Shown: positions 1 through 10,169, counted from the stretch's first letter. The stretch: 64,000 nucleotides of DNA from Aestuariibaculum sediminum (GCF_014596945.1 NZ_JACVXB010000003.1:434001-498000), one strand, 5' to 3'. Notes: generated by a model from the sequence alone, not told the origin. Numbers and translations: made by a program.

Positions 1-2
1 AC

Positions 3-716
3 AAAGACGTTGTGGTTACAGAAGAACAAACTATTTACCCTGTTCCTATTTTAAGAAGTAAACAAATTTCAGCAGGGCTGCATTACAACAAAAATGAATT
101 CTTGATGAGTTTCGAAGCATTTTGGAAGAAAGTTAACGGCATAACCACGCGAAGTCAGGGTTTTCAAAATCAATTTCAATTTACAAACGACACCGGAAGT
201 TATACCATTAAAGGGCTTGACTTACTCATTAACAAACAGTTTGGAAATTCCTTGAGTTCATGGATTTCATATTCATTTTGTACAAACATTTATACGTTTA
301 ATTCCATTAATGATGGTAACCCCTTCCCGAATAATACCGATATTAAAAATGCCCTTGCTTTTGGTGGCGCGTATACCAACAACGCTTTCAAATTTGCTCT
401 TGGAATTAACTGGCATTCCGGAAAACCAACGACGGAACCCGACGTAAATGACAGTCAAGAGGACAATGTTATTAGCTATGCCAGTCCTAATAGTTCAAAT
501 TTAAAAGATTATTTGCGCGCCGATTGCTCTGCTACTTACGATTTTAAGCTTACGCAGCAAGCAAAAGCCACGATAGGAACTTCCATTTGGAACCTTTTAG
601 ATCGTACTAACATTATAAATCGCTATTATACCTTAGATGACGCGAATAATGTAAACAAAGTTGAAAACCATTCGTTAGGTATTACCCCAAATGTAAGTTT
701 CAGGGTCAGGTTTTAA
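3..716 (+). CDS. TonB-dependent receptor, C-terminal fragment (5' end outside window)
   Basis: The reading frame is open from the first bases of the window, so this is the 3' end of a longer gene. The roughly 237 visible residues alternate polar and aromatic residues as amphipathic beta strands do. They contain an NLLDRTNI stretch near residue 195, typical of the last strands of TonB-dependent receptors, and end in FRVRF, the terminal aromatic expected of an outer-membrane barrel. The family imports siderophores, vitamins or glycans across the outer membrane using TonB energy. The substrate cannot be told because the plug and most of the barrel are missing. It is closed by a hairpin shared with the convergent valS. 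Confidence 0.82.
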   Translation, partial: KDVVVTEEQTIYPVPILRSKQISAGLHYNKNEFLMSFEAFWKKVNGITTRSQGFQNQFQFTNDTGSYTIKGLDLLINKQFGNSLSSWISYSFCTNIYTFNSINDGNPFPNNTDIKNALAFGGAYTNNAFKFALGINWHSGKPTTEPDVNDSQEDNVISYASPNSSNLKDYLRADCSATYDFKLTQQAKATIGTSIWNLLDRTNIINRYYTLDDANNVNKVENHSLGITPNVSFRVRF

Positions 717-728
717 ATGTTATAGAAA

Positions 729-768
729 ACAAAAAGAGATCCATTTTTCAATGCACCTCTTTTTTCAT
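729..768. terminator. Bidirectional hairpin terminator between TonB receptor and valS
   Basis: An 8-bp stem (AAAAAGAG at 731-738 with CTCTTTTT at 757-764) is flanked by A-rich and T-rich sequence. It lies between two convergent stop codons and can serve both strands. Confidence 0.6.
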
Positions 769-789
769 TTTATCTTTTAGAGTCAGATT

Positions 790-3426
790 TTAATTTAAAC
801 TCGCTAAACTCGCTTTTAATGTTTCTATTTTTGCTAATGCATCGGCCTCTTTCTTCTTTTCTGAAGCCACAACCTGATCGGGTGCATTGCTAACAAAACG
901 TTCGTTAGATAACTTTTTCTGAACTGATTTCAAGAAACCTTCAGTATAATTTAGCTCCTCTGTTAATTTCTTAATTTCCGCTTCAACATCAATACTTCCT
1001 GCCATAGGCACAAAATATTCATTAGATTTTACTCGGAATGTTAAAGCACCATCTACAGCTTCATTTACATATTCTATAGCCTCAAGGTTCCCTAGTTTTT
1101 GAATTATCGAATCGAAAGTCGATTTAGTATTTTCCTTATTAATTACAGAAAAACCAATCGCATCTTTAAATGCTATATTTTTTTCTTTTCTAATATTTCT
1201 AATGCCTGAAACAACTTCAGAAGCAAAATCAAATTCAGCAATTAATGCATCGTTTATTGATTTTGCCGCTGGCCATTTCGCTACAATTAAAGCTTCTTCT
1301 GGGGTGCGCTCGGCTATATAATGCCAAATATCTTCTGTTAAAAATGGCATAAACGGATGAAGAACTTTTAAATTATCTTCAAACGCTGCAATTAAAGCTT
1401 TATAGGTTTTTGCATCAACAGGTTTTTGGTAGGCGGGCTTAACGATTTCAAGTAACCAGCCCGAGAAATCATCCATAATCAACTTGTAAATAGTCATTAA
1501 AGCATCGCTTAAACGATATTTACTAAAATGATCTTCAATGTCTACTAATGCTTTTTGAAATTTTGATTCATACCATTCTAAGGCAATCTTACTTGATTCG
1601 GGCTGGGGTATGGTTTCATCAATTTCCCAACCGTCTATTAAACGGTAAGCATTCCAGATTTTATTTCCGAAACCTTTTCCTTGCTGACATAAAGCCTCAT
1701 CAAACAATAAATCGTTACCAGCAGCACTACTTAATAGTAATCCTACGCGAACGCCATCGGCACTGTATTCTTCAATTAGCTTTAAAGCGTCTGGTGAATT
1801 CCCTAAAGATTTACTCATTTTACGACGCTGTTTATCTCGAACAAGTCCGGTTAAATAAACATTATTGAATGGTTTTTCTCCTTTATACTCATATCCAGCA
1901 ATTATCATTCTGGCTACCCAGAAGAATAAAATGTCAGGACCAGTAACTAAGTCGTTGGTTGGATAATAGTATTTAATATCTTCATTTTCAGGATTACGAA
2001 TACCATCAAAAACACTCATTGGCCATAACCATGATGAAAACCAAGTATCTAGCGCATCGGTTTCCTGAGTTAAATCCTCAGCCTTTAAATCGCTATTTCC
2101 TGTCTTTTCCTGAGCTAAAATTAAAGCTTCCTCAGCAGTTTCAGCAACTACAAAATCTGCCTTACCATCGCCATAGTAGTATGCCGGAATTTGTTGTCCC
2201 CACAATAACTGGCGAGAAATATTCCAGTCGCGAATATTTTCCATCCAGTGACGATAGGTGTTTTCGAACTTTTTAGGAAATAACTGAATATCATTATTAT
2301 CACCTAAAACAGCCTCAATAGCAGGTTTTACGAGTTCTTCCATCTTTAAAAACCACTGATCGCTTAATCGCGGCTCGATAACGGCTTTAGTTCGCTCGGA
2401 TGTTCCTACTTTATTTATATGGGTTTCAGTTTTTACTAAAACGCCTGCTTCTTCTAATTCTTTGGCAATCGCCTTACGCACCACAAAACGATCTTGTCCT
2501 TCATAATGTAATCCGTAACTATTTAAAGTGGCATCATCATTGAAAATATCTACAACTTCCAAATCATGTTTATCCCCTAAAACCTTATCGTTTTCATCGT
2601 GAGCTGGTGTTACCTTTAAACAACCTGTACCGAATTCAAGATCTACATACTCGTCTTCAATTATAGGAATAACACGACCACAAATTGGCACTACCGCCTT
2701 TTTCCCTTTTAAATGTAAAAAGCGCTCATCGGTAGGATTGATACAAATCGCGGTATCTCCAAAAATAGTTTCCGGACGCGTAGTAGCAATTGTTAAAACA
2801 TCGTCACTACCTTCAATTTTGTAATTTAAATAATAAAGGTTGCCCTGTTTTTCTTCGTAAATAACTTCTTCGTCTGAAAGTGTTGTTTTTGCTTCAGGAT
2901 CCCAGTTAACCATACGATAACCTCGGTAAATTAACCCTTTATTAAATAAATCAACAAATACTTTTATAACAGCTTCAGACATATTGTCATCCATGGTAAA
3001 CTTGGTTCTTTCCCAATCGCAGGAGCACCCAAGTTTTTTAAGCTGTTCTAATATAACCCCACCGTATTCATGCGTCCAATCCCAGGCATGCTTTAGAAAC
3101 TCATCACGAGACAAATCATTTTTATCGATACCTTGTTCTTTTAATTTGGCAACGACTTTGGCTTCGGTAGCAATCGATGCATGATCGGTTCCAGGCACCC
3201 AACAAGCATTTTTACCTTGTAAACGTGCCCGACGTATTAATACATCCTGAATGGTATTATTTAACATATGCCCCATGTGTAAGACCCCGGTTACGTTAGG
3301 TGGAGGTATTACAATGGTGTAAGGTTCTCTTTCATCTGGCTCTGAATGAAAATAATTGTGTTCCATCCAGTAGTTGTACCACTTACTTTCTACCTGACTA
3401 GCTTCATATTTTGAAGGTATTTGCAT
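790..3426 (-). CDS. valS: Valine--tRNA ligase
   Basis: This cytoplasmic class I aminoacyl-tRNA synthetase charges tRNA-Val. It shows [14 protein letters not shown] near residue 45 (the HIGH-type signature), the CP1 editing domain with [22 protein letters not shown], and [11 protein letters not shown] (the KMSKS loop). The C-terminal end is a leucine- and lysine-rich coiled coil typical of ValRS. The length of 878 residues fits the family. I chose the ATG at 3424-3426 ([13 protein letters not shown]) over an in-frame start 33 bases upstream, because a TACTTTTG box at 3457-3464 on this strand would put transcription start downstream of the longer version's start. Confidence 0.97.
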   Translation of the reverse strand: MQIPSKYEASQVESKWYNYWMEHNYFHSEPDEREPYTIVIPPPNVTGVLHMGHMLNNTIQDVLIRRARLQGKNACWVPGTDHASIATEAKVVAKLKEQGIDKNDLSRDEFLKHAWDWTHEYGGVILEQLKKLGCSCDWERTKFTMDDNMSEAVIKVFVDLFNKGLIYRGYRMVNWDPEAKTTLSDEEVIYEEKQGNLYYLNYKIEGSDDVLTIATTRPETIFGDTAICINPTDERFLHLKGKKAVVPICGRVIPIIEDEYVDLEFGTGCLKVTPAHDENDKVLGDKHDLEVVDIFNDDATLNSYGLHYEGQDRFVVRKAIAKELEEAGVLVKTETHINKVGTSERTKAVIEPRLSDQWFLKMEELVKPAIEAVLGDNNDIQLFPKKFENTYRHWMENIRDWNISRQLLWGQQIPAYYYGDGKADFVVAETAEEALILAQEKTGNSDLKAEDLTQETDALDTWFSSWLWPMSVFDGIRNPENEDIKYYYPTNDLVTGPDILFFWVARMIIAGYEYKGEKPFNNVYLTGLVRDKQRRKMSKSLGNSPDALKLIEEYSADGVRVGLLLSSAAGNDLLFDEALCQQGKGFGNKIWNAYRLIDGWEIDETIPQPESSKIALEWYESKFQKALVDIEDHFSKYRLSDALMTIYKLIMDDFSGWLLEIVKPAYQKPVDAKTYKALIAAFEDNLKVLHPFMPFLTEDIWHYIAERTPEEALIVAKWPAAKSINDALIAEFDFASEVVSGIRNIRKEKNIAFKDAIGFSVINKENTKSTFDSIIQKLGNLEAIEYVNEAVDGALTFRVKSNEYFVPMAGSIDVEAEIKKLTEELNYTEGFLKSVQKKLSNERFVSNAPDQVVASEKKKEADALAKIETLKASLASLN

Positions 3427-3456
3427 ACTTTGGAATAGTTTTTGAATAATGAAGTG

Positions 3457-3464
3457 CAAAAGTA
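3457..3464 (-). promoter_or_regulatory. Putative -7 promoter element of valS
   Basis: TACTTTTG on the minus strand matches the Bacteroidota -7 consensus TAnnTTTG and lies about 30 bases before the chosen valS start. I see no clear TTG -33 element at the usual spacing. Confidence 0.4.
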
Positions 3465-3600
3465 CTTATATTTCTTGTTCTTTAAAAGTCATATTAAAAG
3501 TAAGAATTAAAAGGACCTTTTTTTTAATGTAAACATGCATTCTTTATAGCTTTAAAAGCCTAATTTGTTAGAACCAAATTGTGTAATACAACTAATATTT

Positions 3601-3631
3601 TTGTAGAATGCTAAAAAAGTAAGTATGTTTG
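3601..3631 (+). promoter_or_regulatory. Putative Bacteroidota promoter for the DUF1573 gene
   Basis: TTG at 3601-3603, a 20-base spacer and TATGTTTG at 3624-3631 match the Bacteroidota TTG/TAnnTTTG promoter well. The predicted leader is about 80 bases. Just upstream, at 3562-3580, an inverted repeat (AATTTG, 7-base spacer, CAAATT) could be an operator, but this is only a guess. Confidence 0.5.
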
Positions 3632-3716
3632 AGTTCGTTTTAACGGGAAAAAACCCTAAAAAAATGATAACAACAACAATAAAATAATAGAAAACAAGAA
3701 CTTAAAATAATAAACC

Positions 3717-4142
3717 ATGAAACAGTTAATAACAATTTTATTCGTAGGATTATTTAGTTTATCAATTTCAGCCCAAAGTAAAAAGGCTAAAATAGAATTT
3801 AAGACCGAAACTATTGATTACGGTACCATCGAGAAAGGTGCCGATGGAGTAAGAGTTTTTGAATTCACTAATACAGGTGAAGCTCCTTTGGTTATTTCGA
3901 GCGTAACATCAAGTTGCGGTTGTACGGTTCCTAAAAAACCAAAAGATCCTATTTTACCAGGTAAAACAGGAGAGATTGAAGTTAAGTACGATACTAACCG
4001 AGTAATGCCAATTAGAAAAACCATTACAGTAATTTCTAATGCCGAGACTCCTACTGTAGCCCTTAAAATTAAAGGTGAAGTGATTGACACAAAATCAGGA
4101 AAAGCAATGCTTGAAAAGAAAAAAAGTATCGTTCAGCAATAA
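3717..4142 (+). CDS. Secreted DUF1573 domain protein
   Basis: The 141-residue product begins with a signal peptide (MKQLITILFVGLFSLSISAQ, cut after about residue 20). A DUF1573 immunoglobulin-like domain follows at about residues 25-118, with the hallmark SSCGCT near residue 64 and a PGKTGEI-type strand. DUF1573 proteins are common exported proteins of Bacteroidota with no settled function; the Cys-Gly-Cys pair is conserved in the family. The gene has its own promoter about 90 bases upstream and a strong terminator downstream, so it is probably monocistronic. The C-terminal lysine-rich tail is short and lacks a T9SS signal. Confidence 0.88.
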   Translation: MKQLITILFVGLFSLSISAQSKKAKIEFKTETIDYGTIEKGADGVRVFEFTNTGEAPLVISSVTSSCGCTVPKKPKDPILPGKTGEIEVKYDTNRVMPIRKTITVISNAETPTVALKIKGEVIDTKSGKAMLEKKKSIVQQ

Positions 4143-4160
4143 ATATATTAATTAACAAAA

Positions 4161-4196
4161 AATAAGGGCAACGTAAACGTTGCCCTTATTTTTTTA
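4161..4196. terminator. Strong bidirectional terminator
   Basis: A 13-bp stem (AATAAGGGCAACG at 4161-4173 with CGTTGCCCTTATT at 4178-4190) and a TAAA loop are followed by a T tract. The stop codon of the convergent aspartyl protease gene lies inside the right arm, so both genes share it. Confidence 0.9.
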
Positions 4197-5526
4197 GCGG
4201 ATTTTCTAAATTAAAACTAAACGTTAAGGGAATACCATTTCGTTCCACCTTTAATCGAATATTCTTTCCCGGATCATCATAAAACATTTCCATAAGCTTT
4301 TGCAACTTGTAATGATGCGTTACTTTTCCGTTAATAGAGACCACCACATCATTAAGTTTTAATCCAATACGTTCAGCTGGCGAATTTTTTCTAAGCTCTA
4401 CAATAGTGTATACAGGTTTTAAAACCATTTTAACATCCGTCCGATATAATATATTTAAACCTTGACTGATACTTTCTTCATCATTTCCACTTTGATTATA
4501 TAATATATCTTTAGTTTGCTTAACAAATTTGTAACCATCATGCGCCAATTCAATACCACTATTGTTATAATTAAAATCGTGATTAAAGCTTCCATTCTTT
4601 TTAAGGGAAATCGTCGCATTACGATAGTCTAAAATAATATTAAATCGTTTTAGGATATTACCCGAAACACTACCTGAGCGCTCTTTATGGTTTTTTGCGT
4701 GCATTATAAATAAAGAATCCGGATATGCCACATTTGGTTTTTTTAATGTGAAGTTTTTTAAATGAAGTGCCTCTACTTTAGACCGTTTCCCATAAACACT
4801 TCCACCTAATCCATGACCTAAAAAATCGTGAAAGTAATTAGCGCCAGCATTAATACCTTTCGTTTCATCTTCAAATAACCACAAAGCATCGCTCCCCCCT
4901 GTATCAATTAATAATTTCACAGGAATTGACCTTTCATTAAGCTCTACTACACCATTAATGTAAGGCTTATTATTATAAAATTCTAAATGGAAAATTTCAC
5001 ACTTTCTGCATCTTTTGTATTTATAATTGTCAGGATTATATAATTTTAAAAAAGATCTGGAGTAATTTACTTCTATAACCAAGTCCTTTAATAAATCGAA
5101 ACCTATTATGCCGTGTACAGGAACCCCAAGCTTTGGTGCTAAATTTAGATTCGCATCGTAAATAGCATACATATCCTGATCTAGTTTTACAGCATCACCA
5201 ATTTTAAAAACATTACCGGTAGATCGTTGTGCCAAAATATGCTCGTCTTCTCCTAAACCTCTTAAATAAAAGGTTTCTGTGCTTTCAATTTTTAAGGAAT
5301 CGGAAACATTTAAAAAATTGAATAAGATCGGTTTAGTAACACCAGAATCTAACAAAAAAGACAAGTTCACGCCGTTAATTTCAACTGGAATAATAATTAA
5401 GTTATTGATAAGTTGAAATTTTACCTTATCGGATTGTTTAGCATTTTGAACAATAAATCTATCCTGAGAATAACCACAGTAATGCAAGCAAAAAAAATAT
5501 ACTATAAAAACTGTAATTCGTTTCAT
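4186..5526 (-). CDS. Retropepsin-like aspartyl protease with C-terminal PDZ domain
   Basis: The 446-residue product has an N-terminal hydrophobic signal (about residues 1-20, ending GYSQ), so it is probably periplasmic or surface-located. Two retropepsin-like half-domains follow: the first has DSG at about residue 60, the second has DTG at about residue 208 (LLIDTGGSDALW). A PDZ domain sits at about residues 375-435 (SPAERIGLKLNDVVVSING). This matches the Bacteroidota aspartyl protease/PDZ family. The paired Asp motifs suggest an intramolecular active site, with the first motif carrying Ser in place of Thr. A CRKC pair at about residue 173 is unusual. Substrate unknown. Confidence 0.88.
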   Translation of the reverse strand: MKRITVFIVYFFCLHYCGYSQDRFIVQNAKQSDKVKFQLINNLIIIPVEINGVNLSFLLDSGVTKPILFNFLNVSDSLKIESTETFYLRGLGEDEHILAQRSTGNVFKIGDAVKLDQDMYAIYDANLNLAPKLGVPVHGIIGFDLLKDLVIEVNYSRSFLKLYNPDNYKYKRCRKCEIFHLEFYNNKPYINGVVELNERSIPVKLLIDTGGSDALWLFEDETKGINAGANYFHDFLGHGLGGSVYGKRSKVEALHLKNFTLKKPNVAYPDSLFIMHAKNHKERSGSVSGNILKRFNIILDYRNATISLKKNGSFNHDFNYNNSGIELAHDGYKFVKQTKDILYNQSGNDEESISQGLNILYRTDVKMVLKPVYTIVELRKNSPAERIGLKLNDVVVSINGKVTHHYKLQKLMEMFYDDPGKNIRLKVERNGIPLTFSFNLENPLKK

Positions 5527-5742
5527 CTGTTGAAAAGTTAGCGTTCCGAATATTTAAAACATCTTTTTTTAGTCAGAAACATGCTAAAAATCTAATCCTT
5601 TAATGAGCATAAAAACCAAATTATAAAACTCATTTTTGCTGCATTAGAAAATATTCAGTAGTTGGCCTATTCAATTTACAAATCTTTGAAACACAATGCT
5701 TATTTTCATGGACTTTTTAAAAAAACTTTAAGATAATTTTCT

Positions 5743-5750
5743 CAACTTTG
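5743..5750 (+). promoter_or_regulatory. Near-consensus -7 element before the aminotransferase gene
   Basis: CAACTTTG differs from TAnnTTTG at the first base only and sits 20 bases before the ATG, the spacing seen at other promoters in this window. The rest of 5527-5742 shows nothing I can name. Confidence 0.35.
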
Positions 5751-5770
5751 CGCCTTATAATTAAAAAATA

Positions 5771-6961
5771 ATGCCAACTATTTCAAGAAAAGGGCGCCTT
5801 ATGCCCGAATCGCCAATTCGTAAACTTGTACCATATGCGGAGCAGGCTAAAAAGAACGGTAAATTTATTTATCATTTAAACATAGGGCAACCCGATATAA
5901 AAACACCAGATGTAGCTTTAGAAGCTGTAAAAAATAACACCGTAGAAATACTTGAATATTCACGATCTGAAGGATCGGAAAACTACCGAACTAAACTTGC
6001 TGCTTACTATAAAAAACACGATATTCTTGTAAAACCAGACGATATCGTAGTAACAACAGGAGCCAGTGAAGCACTTTTATTTTTATTTAGTAGTATCATG
6101 GATCCGGGAGACGAAGTGATTATTTCTGAACCTTTTTATGCCAACTACATCGCTTTTTCAACTGCTACAGGGGTAAATGTTGTACCGGCCGTTTGTAACA
6201 TAGACGATAATTTTGCATTACCTCCTATTGAGACTTTTGAAAAATTAATTACACCTAAAACAAAATCTATATTAATTTGTAATCCAGGTAACCCAACAGG
6301 ATACCTGTACTCTAAAGAAGAAATTGAACAATTAGGCGCCTTAGCTAAAAAACACGATTTATTTTTAGTTGCCGATGAAGTTTACCGGGAATTTGTGTAT
6401 GATGGTGCAAGCCACTTCTCTATTTTACAATTAAACGATTTAGATGAACACACTATTTTAATAGATTCGGTTTCTAAACGGTATAGTATGTGTGGGGCAC
6501 GCGTAGGCTGCTTAGTGTCACGTAACAAAACAGTATTACAAACCGTTTTAAAGTATGCTCAGGCAAGACTAAGTCCGCCAACCTTTGCACAAATAGCCAG
6601 CGAAGCCGCTTTAGATACGCCACAAAGTTATTTTGACGATGTTATTGCAGAATATGTAGACAGAAGAGACACCCTAATAAAAGCATTACAAAATATTGAA
6701 GGTGTTAAAGTAGCGACTCCTAAAGGTGCTTTTTATTGTATCGTGGAGCTTCCTATTAAAAATTCCGATAATTTTGCACAGTGGCTTTTAGAGCATTTCG
6801 ATATTGATAACGAAACTGTCATGATTGCACCTGCAGGTGGGTTTTACTCAACTCCAGGACTCGGATTAAACCAAGTTCGTATTGCATACGTACTTAATAA
6901 GGAAAGCTTATTAAAAGCTGTTAACATAATTAAAGAAGCTTTAAAAGTTTATAAAGATTAG
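5771..6961 (+). CDS. Pyridoxal phosphate-dependent class I/II aminotransferase
   Basis: The 396-residue product is a fold-type I aminotransferase of the aspartate-aminotransferase group. It has LNIGQPDIKTP near the N-terminus, TTGASEALLF (cofactor phosphate contact), NPGNPTGYLYS, VADEVYREF and the PLP-binding lysine in DSVSKRYSMCGARVG (about K236). The C-terminal small domain carries GLGLNQVRIAYV, where the Arg is the expected alpha-carboxylate contact. Such enzymes move amino groups between amino acids and 2-oxo acids in the cytoplasm. The exact amino acid cannot be decided from sequence. The last base of its stop codon is the first base of the murB start, so the two are translationally coupled. 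Confidence 0.9.
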   Translation: MPTISRKGRLMPESPIRKLVPYAEQAKKNGKFIYHLNIGQPDIKTPDVALEAVKNNTVEILEYSRSEGSENYRTKLAAYYKKHDILVKPDDIVVTTGASEALLFLFSSIMDPGDEVIISEPFYANYIAFSTATGVNVVPAVCNIDDNFALPPIETFEKLITPKTKSILICNPGNPTGYLYSKEEIEQLGALAKKHDLFLVADEVYREFVYDGASHFSILQLNDLDEHTILIDSVSKRYSMCGARVGCLVSRNKTVLQTVLKYAQARLSPPTFAQIASEAALDTPQSYFDDVIAEYVDRRDTLIKALQNIEGVKVATPKGAFYCIVELPIKNSDNFAQWLLEHFDIDNETVMIAPAGGFYSTPGLGLNQVRIAYVLNKESLLKAVNIIKEALKVYKD

Positions 6962-7974
6962 TGCATATTCAACAAAACATATCGCTTAAACCATACAATA
7001 CCTTCGGGATTGATGTAAACGCAAAACATTTTGTATCTGTAAAGTCCGTCAACGAATTACAATCGGTGTTATTACTTAAAAATTACCCCGATAAATTAAT
7101 TTTAGGAGGCGGTAGTAATATGCTGCTAACAAAAGACATTGATGCATTGGTTATTCATATTAACTTAAAAGGCATTGAAACGATTAATCAAGATGAAGAT
7201 TATGTTTTTGTAAAAGCAAATGCTGGCGAAAATTGGCATGAATTTGTACTTTGGTGTCTAGCAAACAATTATGGCGGCATCGAAAATCTTTCTCTAATAC
7301 CTGGGAACGTGGGCACAGCGCCCATTCAAAACATTGGTGCCTACGGTGTAGAGCTGAAAGATATATTTTACGAATGTGAAGCACTAACAATTTCAGATGG
7401 TTCTATTGTTCGTTTCAACAAAAAAGATTGTAATTTCGGATATAGAAACTCTATCTTTAAAGAACATGCAAAAGGTAAATATATAATTACCAATGTTACT
7501 TTTAAGCTAAGCAAGCGTAATCATAAACTGCAAATTAAGTACGGAACAATAGCCTTGCAATTAGAGGAAATGAAAGTTTCCTGTCCTAATATTCAGGATA
7601 TTTCAAAGGCCGTCATTGCCATCCGTGAAAGTAAGTTGCCAAACCCAAAAGACATTGGAAACAGTGGCAGTTTTTTTAAAAATCCTATTATTTCCAAAGC
7701 ATTATATGACGCGCTTTTAAAGAACTTTCACGACATCCCATGCTATCCATTATCAGATACCGAAGTAAAAGTACCAGCGGGTTGGCTTATTGAAAAAGCA
7801 GGGTTTAAAGGCAAGCGCTACAGCGATTACGGTGTACATAAAAATCAGGCGTTAGTTCTAGTAAACTATGGTAACGCCAAAGGAAAAGACATATTAAAAC
7901 TATCTAAACTCATACAGGACACCATTGAGCGTCTGTTTAATATTAAAATTGAAGCTGAAGTAAACATTATTTAA
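6961..7974 (+). CDS. murB: UDP-N-acetylmuramate dehydrogenase
   Basis: The enzyme reduces UDP-GlcNAc-enolpyruvate to UDP-MurNAc with FAD and NADPH, an early cytoplasmic step of peptidoglycan synthesis. The 337 residues show the FAD-binding GGGSNMLLT near residue 50, PGNVGTAPIQNIGAYG near 120, the catalytic-serine loop GNSGSFFKNP near 235, and PAGWLIEKAGFKG. The length and the insertions fit the type I MurB common in Bacteroidota. The start is GTG and overlaps the preceding TAG stop by one base; LKPYNTFGI at residues 9-17 is the usual MurB N-terminus, which supports this start. Confidence 0.95.
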   Translation: MHIQQNISLKPYNTFGIDVNAKHFVSVKSVNELQSVLLLKNYPDKLILGGGSNMLLTKDIDALVIHINLKGIETINQDEDYVFVKANAGENWHEFVLWCLANNYGGIENLSLIPGNVGTAPIQNIGAYGVELKDIFYECEALTISDGSIVRFNKKDCNFGYRNSIFKEHAKGKYIITNVTFKLSKRNHKLQIKYGTIALQLEEMKVSCPNIQDISKAVIAIRESKLPNPKDIGNSGSFFKNPIISKALYDALLKNFHDIPCYPLSDTEVKVPAGWLIEKAGFKGKRYSDYGVHKNQALVLVNYGNAKGKDILKLSKLIQDTIERLFNIKIEAEVNII

Positions 7975-7989
7975 TACAAAAGAAATTTC

Positions 7990-7997
7990 TAACTTTG
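7990..7997 (+). promoter_or_regulatory. Putative -7 element of the sigma/anti-sigma operon
   Basis: TAACTTTG matches TAnnTTTG in the gap between murB and the ECF sigma gene, about 43 bases before the TTG start. No clear -33 TTG is seen. Confidence 0.4.
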
Positions 7998-8040
7998 GCC
8001 ATTAACCAAAATCAAAGTTTTCACTTAAAACCCTTTTAAC

Positions 8041-8571
8041 TTGATATCATCAATAGAAAAAGAAATCGTGTATTTGCTGGAGCGTGGCGATAAGAAAGCT
8101 ATTTCTCTGCTTTATGAAAACTATGCAGACTCTTTATATGGCGTTATTAAAAAAATAATTGCCGACGATGATACCGCTCAGGATGTACTTCAGGAAACCT
8201 TTGTAAAAATATGGAGATACTCTAAAAAATACGATTCCAGCAAAGCAAAACTTTTCACTTGGTTATATCGAATTGCCTATAACTCAGCTATTGACAAAGT
8301 TCGATCTTTAAAAAATAAAGATGGAAATGAAGTCCAAATAGAAGAAACATACGTATATAAATTGTCAGCATCAGAGATAAATCAGGATGTTTTAGATATT
8401 AAAAAGCACCTAGGCAGTTTAGATGAAAAATATCAAATTGTATTAAATGCACTCTTTTTTGAGGGCATGACCCAGCAAGAAGCCAGCGACGAATTAGATA
8501 TTCCGTTGGGTACTATAAAATCGAGATTAAAAATTGGATTACGAGAATTGAAAAAAATTTATAATCCTTAA
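8041..8571 (+). CDS. ECF-type RNA polymerase sigma factor (with downstream anti-sigma)
   Basis: The 176-residue protein has sigma region 2 at about residues 20-90 (QDVLQETFVKIWRY and FTWLYRIAYNSAIDKVR) and region 4 at about 120-172 (MTQQEASDELDIPLGTIKSRLK), with no regions 1 or 3. That is the ECF architecture. It would direct RNA polymerase to a stress or envelope regulon. It starts at TTG, since no ATG lies near and the residues after it fit the family N-terminus. An anti-sigma gene follows after 12 bases, so this sigma is presumably held at the membrane. ECF subgroup not assigned. Confidence 0.9.
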   Translation: MISSIEKEIVYLLERGDKKAISLLYENYADSLYGVIKKIIADDDTAQDVLQETFVKIWRYSKKYDSSKAKLFTWLYRIAYNSAIDKVRSLKNKDGNEVQIEETYVYKLSASEINQDVLDIKKHLGSLDEKYQIVLNALFFEGMTQQEASDELDIPLGTIKSRLKIGLRELKKIYNP

Positions 8572-8583
8572 CTAAAAAAAGTC

Positions 8584-9372
8584 ATGAATGCGAAAATAAC
8601 TACTTTTTTAAATTCTGGCCTATTAGAAAAATATCTATTAGGTGAAACCACTGTTTCCGAAACAGAAATGGTTGAAACCTATATTTCAAAATACCCAGAA
8701 GTTCAAAACGCATACAATACCCTACAATACAATTTAGAAGTTGTAGCTAAAACCAATGCCGTTGAAGCCCCTGCGAGCATCTTAAACAGTGTTTTAGATG
8801 AGCTTGATGATGCCCCTGTTGTTACAATGAAGCGTCGTAAAAATTACAAATCATGGTATAAATACAGTATTGCTGCTAGTGTTGCTGCTTTACTGTTTGC
8901 AGGAACATCTTATATTTTCTATAATCAGAACAAAAAGTTAAGTCAGGAAAACCAGATTGTTGTCGATGAGATTTTCGACCTAAGGAGTGACATTGAAATG
9001 AACAACAAAAAACTGGACAATTTAATGCAGCAGTTTAAACAATTAAACGATCCTGAGACGTATAAATACATCATGCAGGGAAATAATCGTGCTAAAAACT
9101 TAAAAACTGTAGCATATATAAACCCTAAGGACAAAACATCGATGATTGATGTGGTATCATTACCTCAACTGCCGGAGGAGCAATGTTATCAAATCTGGGC
9201 CGAATTACAAGACAAAATGGTAAGTCTCGGTATTTTAAGTGAAACCGATAGGCAACTTAGACAATTACCATACACTGAAAATGCACTTGGTTTAAATATT
9301 ACCATCGAACCAAAAGGTGGCAATACCACAGCATCTTTAGATAATTCGGTTGCAGAAATAGAATTGAAATAA
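8584..9372 (+). CDS. Membrane anti-sigma factor with RskA-like domain
   Basis: The 262-residue protein has a short cytoplasmic N-terminal helix region (about 1-85, with EKYLLGETTVSE typical of sigma-binding anti-sigma domains), one transmembrane segment at about 94-113, a periplasmic coiled coil (about 115-155), and an RskA-type C-terminal domain (PEEQCYQIWAELQDKMVSLG). By family, the N-terminus would bind the ECF sigma encoded just upstream and release it on an envelope signal. Its own gene is normally in the sigma's regulon. A strong terminator follows. Confidence 0.85.
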   Translation: MNAKITTFLNSGLLEKYLLGETTVSETEMVETYISKYPEVQNAYNTLQYNLEVVAKTNAVEAPASILNSVLDELDDAPVVTMKRRKNYKSWYKYSIAASVAALLFAGTSYIFYNQNKKLSQENQIVVDEIFDLRSDIEMNNKKLDNLMQQFKQLNDPETYKYIMQGNNRAKNLKTVAYINPKDKTSMIDVVSLPQLPEEQCYQIWAELQDKMVSLGILSETDRQLRQLPYTENALGLNITIEPKGGNTTASLDNSVAEIELK

Positions 9373-9390
9373 AATTATTTTTCAAATAAC

Positions 9391-9426
9391 AAAAAGCCTC
9401 AAATAACTAGATGAGGCTTTTTTTAT
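9391..9426. terminator. Bidirectional terminator between anti-sigma gene and aqpZ
   Basis: A 10-bp stem (AAAAAGCCTC at 9391-9400 with GAGGCTTTTT at 9413-9422) is followed by further T residues. It lies between convergent genes. Confidence 0.85.
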
Positions 9427-9446
9427 TTGTATTTATGAAATTCACT

Positions 9447-10169
9447 TTAAGAATCTAAAGCTTCTTTTTCCGGAGACTGAAGCAGGTTTTTATAAATAAG
9501 TCCACCCACAATAGCTCCTAAAATTGGTGCTACCCAAAACAACCAAAGTTGCATTATAGCTTCGCCTCCTACAAAAATAGCCTGAGAAAGCGAACGCGCC
9601 GGATTTACAGATGTATTGGTTAAAGGTATGGAAATTAGATGTATTAAGGTTAATGCCAAGCCTATAGCGATTCCTGCAAATTTCCCATTAGCCATCTTAT
9701 CGGTTGTTCCCATAATTATAATTAGAAAAAACATAGTGAGTAAAAATTCAACCAAAAATGCTGCACCCATGCTGTAACTTTTACCAAAATAAACGGCATG
9801 ATCGTAAAAGTTTGTGGCAAATGCTCCAGGCCCTGTACCTGTACCTCCATTAATAAAGTACAAAGCAGCCGCGGCAGCTATAGCTCCTATACACTGAGAG
9901 ACAATGTATGGTAAAGCTTCTTTAGCCGAATGTCGACCACCAGACATTAACCCTAATGTTACTGCTGGATTAAAATGACCGCCAGAAATATGTCCTACCG
10001 CATAGGCCATCGTTAATACGGTTAAACCAAATGCTAAGGCAACCCCAACAAGTAAAATACCTACTTGGCCGCCTTCTGCGGGAGCAATTTGTGATGCAAA
10101 AATTGCACTTCCACAGCCTCCAAAAACAAGCCAAAACGTTCCAAAAAACTCTGCAAATAATTTTTTCAT
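9447..10169 (-). CDS. aqpZ: Aquaporin Z family water channel
   Basis: The 240-residue integral membrane protein has six hydrophobic segments and the two half-helix NPA motifs, [10 protein letters not shown] at about residue 63 and [12 protein letters not shown] at about 187. The second NPA followed by an Arg is the selectivity-filter position. The N-terminus [22 protein letters not shown] is the family's first helix. The protein should be a tetrameric inner-membrane water channel rather than a glycerol facilitator, judging from the AqpZ-like spacing and the lack of the Asp that follows the second NPA-R in GlpF. Monocistronic on this strand. Confidence 0.94.
   Translation of the reverse strand: MKKLFAEFFGTFWLVFGGCGSAIFASQIAPAEGGQVGILLVGVALAFGLTVLTMAYAVGHISGGHFNPAVTLGLMSGGRHSAKEALPYIVSQCIGAIAAAAALYFINGGTGTGPGAFATNFYDHAVYFGKSYSMGAAFLVEFLLTMFFLIIIMGTTDKMANGKFAGIAIGLALTLIHLISIPLTNTSVNPARSLSQAIFVGGEAIMQLWLFWVAPILGAIVGGLIYKNLLQSPEKEALDS

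Noticed and set aside
273-458. Minus-strand open frame inside the TonB receptor fragment
   Set aside because: It is a shadow of a beta-barrel coding frame, with no start context or homology.
1548-1868. Plus-strand open frame opposite valS
   Set aside because: It is antisense to conserved valS sequence, and its amino acid content is unlike the neighbouring genes.
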